NCBI GenBank assembly: GCA_945861065.1
Contig: CAMASI010000046.1
Location: forward strand, 1-36,334
Reading direction: 5' to 3'
Source: Klebsiella pneumoniae
GTDB taxonomy: Bacteria > Myxococcota_A > UBA796 > GCA-2862545
DNA length: 36,334 nt
Part shown: piece after piece, positions 34,972 to 36,334 of the stretch
Layout: each line of letters opens with the position of its first letter
How positions within the stretch are numbered: position 1 is the stretch's first letter
The notes under the pieces: model-generated
Told to the model about the DNA's origin: nothing
The model's input: the letters and a program-made list of their open reading frames with translations, nothing else
Database searches by the model: none
Made by a program: the position numbers and the translations under genes

Positions 34972-35805
34972 GTGCGGACGTTGTCGTCGCTACCGGAAAT
35001 GAACGCGTGGCTGTCCGGTGCCAGGGAAAGTGGCGCGCGGATTGGACTCGTCCCGACCATGGGTTTCCTTCATCGCGGGCACAGCGGCTTGATGGACCTG
35101 ATCCGCCCGAGGTGTGACCGACTTGTCGTCAGCGTATTTGTCAATCCGCTCCAGTTCGGCCCCTCGGAGGATTTGGCGCGCTACCCGCGCGACCCTGAAG
35201 GCGACGCGGCCTTGTGTGAAAGGCACGGCGTGGACGTCGTGTTTTCGCCCGAAGCGTTTTACCCGACCGGATTTTCGACGGCAGTGAGCGTGGGCGGCGT
35301 TTCCGATCGGTTGGAAGGCCCTTCTCGGCCTGGCCACTTTGAGGGCGTGGCCACAGTATGCGCGCGCCTGTTTGGCGTGGTGGGGGCCGAAATCGCGGCG
35401 TTCGGCGAAAAAGACTGGCAACAACTTGCGGTGATTCGAAGGATGGTTGCTGACCTCGCGTTGCCGGTGGAAATTGTGGCGGGTGCCCTCGTGCGCGATG
35501 AGGACGGTGTCGCTTTGTCGAGTAGAAATGCCTACCTGACAGCTCCCGAGCGTGTTCGGGCGCGGACGCTGTACCGGGCACTCTCAGCGAGCGGGAAGGC
35601 ATTTCGAGCCGGTGAACGGGCGCCGTCGGCGTTGGTCGCTGTGGGCCTCACGGTTTTGGAGGCGGATTCGGTGGACTACTTCGAGGTGGTCGACGGCCAA
35701 ACCTTGGCGCCAGTCGTTCACGCCGCTCCAACGTGTCGCGTCCTCGTGGCGGCGAAAATCGGGGGCACACGCTTGATCGACAACCTGGCGCTGGGGGCTG
35801 GATGA
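34972..35805 (+). CDS. panC: Pantothenate synthetase (pantoate-beta-alanine ligase)
   Basis: A 277-residue PanC, which joins pantoate and beta-alanine using ATP. The nucleotidyltransferase HxGH motif is HRGH in VPTMGFLHRGHSGL; further family motifs are VSVFVNPLQFGPSEDLARYPRD, FEGVATVCARLF, the FGEKDWQQL stretch and ALSSRNAYL. A GTG start one base after the panB stop gives the normal RTLSSLPEMNAW opening of the family. Its end overlaps a small membrane-protein gene by ATGA. PanB and PanC supply pantothenate for CoA and the phosphopantetheine arm. Confidence 0.97.
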   Translation: MRTLSSLPEMNAWLSGARESGARIGLVPTMGFLHRGHSGLMDLIRPRCDRLVVSVFVNPLQFGPSEDLARYPRDPEGDAALCERHGVDVVFSPEAFYPTGFSTAVSVGGVSDRLEGPSRPGHFEGVATVCARLFGVVGAEIAAFGEKDWQQLAVIRRMVADLALPVEIVAGALVRDEDGVALSSRNAYLTAPERVRARTLYRALSASGKAFRAGERAPSALVAVGLTVLEADSVDYFEVVDGQTLAPVVHAAPTCRVLVAAKIGGTRLIDNLALGAG

Positions 35806-36134
35806 GCCTGTCGTGGATGGCGGTTCTGGTGGTTCTCATTGTGCTGAACCAGAGTTTTCACCGCTCGCGGGGATTGGTGGGATCGCCGTTGTGCTTTCGG
35901 ATCATGGTATCTGCCAACCTATCGCTGATCCTTTGCCTTGCGGCTTGGCCTTGGCTTCCGGGTGTGAGCCCGTTGCCCGGGTTGGCTCGGTTGTTGGTCG
36001 GAATGATGATCGCGATGCACATTGCGACAGCGTTCCAAGCGCGCTCCACGCTGGTCACCGAAGCGGCACGTGACCGCGCAGAAGAAGCCTGGGCTGCGGC
36101 GGCCAAGCGCATCGACGCCCTGGACGACGAGTAG
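35802..36134 (+). CDS. Small two-helix membrane protein of unknown function
   Basis: A 110-residue protein overlapping the panC stop (ATGA). It has hydrophobic helices at about 4-18 (SWMAVLVVLIVLNQSF), 35-55 (IMVSANLSLILCLAAWPWL) and 62-78, and a charged helical tail (EAARDRAEEAWAAAAKRIDAL). No family recognised. Translational coupling to panC suggests shared expression rather than a known function. A repeat unit starts two bases after its stop. Confidence 0.65.
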   Translation: MSLSWMAVLVVLIVLNQSFHRSRGLVGSPLCFRIMVSANLSLILCLAAWPWLPGVSPLPGLARLLVGMMIAMHIATAFQARSTLVTEAARDRAEEAWAAAAKRIDALDDE

Positions 36135-36135
36135 A

Positions 36136-36334
36136 GGGCGCGATCCCCACAAGCCGGACCCGACCCGACCCGACCCGCTCCCGGTCCCGCTCCCGGTCCC
36201 GCTCCCGACCCCGCTCCCGGCGTCGCCCCTGGAAGCGTCAGCGATCATTCTGGAGCTTCTTCGCCAAGGCTACGAGCATCGCCACGACGCGATCGAGCTG
36301 CTCCTTACCGGACCGATGCGTTGCGTCCTCGACA
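36136..36334. repeat. Four-helix-bundle cassette, copy B (cut by window end)
   Basis: Matches 11789-11997 base for base except about four substitutions and two fewer ACCCG units (four at 36158-36177). The left boundary GGGCGCGA is the same as in copy A. The right part lies beyond the window. Confidence 0.93.
36238..36334 (-). CDS. Four-helix-bundle protein, 3' part of cassette copy B (partial)
   Basis: The TGA stop at 36238-36240 and 31 preceding codons correspond to the C-terminal end of the protein at 11901-12260 (ending LAKKLQNDR). The amino acid sequence over this stretch is identical to copy A; the one base change (36301 versus 11964) is synonymous. The 5' end lies beyond the window. 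Confidence 0.88.
   Translation of the reverse strand, partial: VEDATHRSGKEQLDRVVAMLVALAKKLQNDR

Overview
This is a GC-rich window with closely packed genes, many joined by ATGA, GTGA, TAATG or TGATG stop-start overlaps. The envelope genes (short lipoprotein and Sec signal peptides, periplasmic DUFs, two SPFH proteins, a MoxR/DUF58/transglutaminase operon), the dispersed four-helix-bundle genes and the PUFA-type megasynthase together suggest a Gram-negative bacterium of the Myxococcota or a nearby former 'Deltaproteobacteria' lineage, possibly uncultivated. That placement is inferred from gene content; no rRNA is present. The only RNA gene seen is a tRNA-Val.

Layout. 1-3.6 kb: a four-helix-bundle (S23/IVS-family) gene, a TPR protein with a degenerate AAA/STAND-like ATPase domain on the minus strand, and a small lipoprotein. 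3.6-11.6 kb: a five-gene plus-strand operon of MoxR ATPase, DUF58 protein, TgpA-like membrane transglutaminase and two large related periplasmic/membrane proteins, one with a LysM insert. 11.65-12.45 kb: a repeat-rich island with a second four-helix-bundle gene flanked by short tandem repeats and abutting half of a 180-bp dispersed element. 12.4-13.8 kb: two divergent secreted proteins.

13.85-29.7 kb is the most distinctive part. A thiamine-diphosphate enzyme of the ILVBL/HACL2 type lies 64 bp upstream of a 10.2-kb gene for a single-chain lipid/polyketide synthase. Its domain order reads NMO/PfaD-like, KS, AT, ACP, KS, ACP, ACP, KR, DH, phosphopantetheinyl transferase. All three carrier domains have Thr where the phosphopantetheine-bearing Ser normally sits. 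A GNAT acetyltransferase and an isoprenylcysteine-methyltransferase-like membrane enzyme follow, then a GH31 glycosidase lipoprotein and a DUF4920 lipoprotein. I read the HACL2-like gene, synthase, GNAT and ICMT-like gene as a secondary-lipid locus of unknown product.

29.7-30.3 kb: two tandem 180-bp elements with perfect or near-perfect terminal inverted repeats, then tRNA-Val(CAC) on the minus strand. 30.36-36.13 kb: a plus-strand run of two SPFH proteins (one membrane-anchored, one a predicted lipoprotein), an OB-like membrane protein, a YdjM-like membrane protein, deoxynucleoside kinase, panB, panC and a small membrane protein. panB/panC make pantothenate, the precursor of the phosphopantetheine arm used by carrier proteins. 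The window ends inside a near-identical second copy of the 11.8-kb four-helix-bundle cassette.
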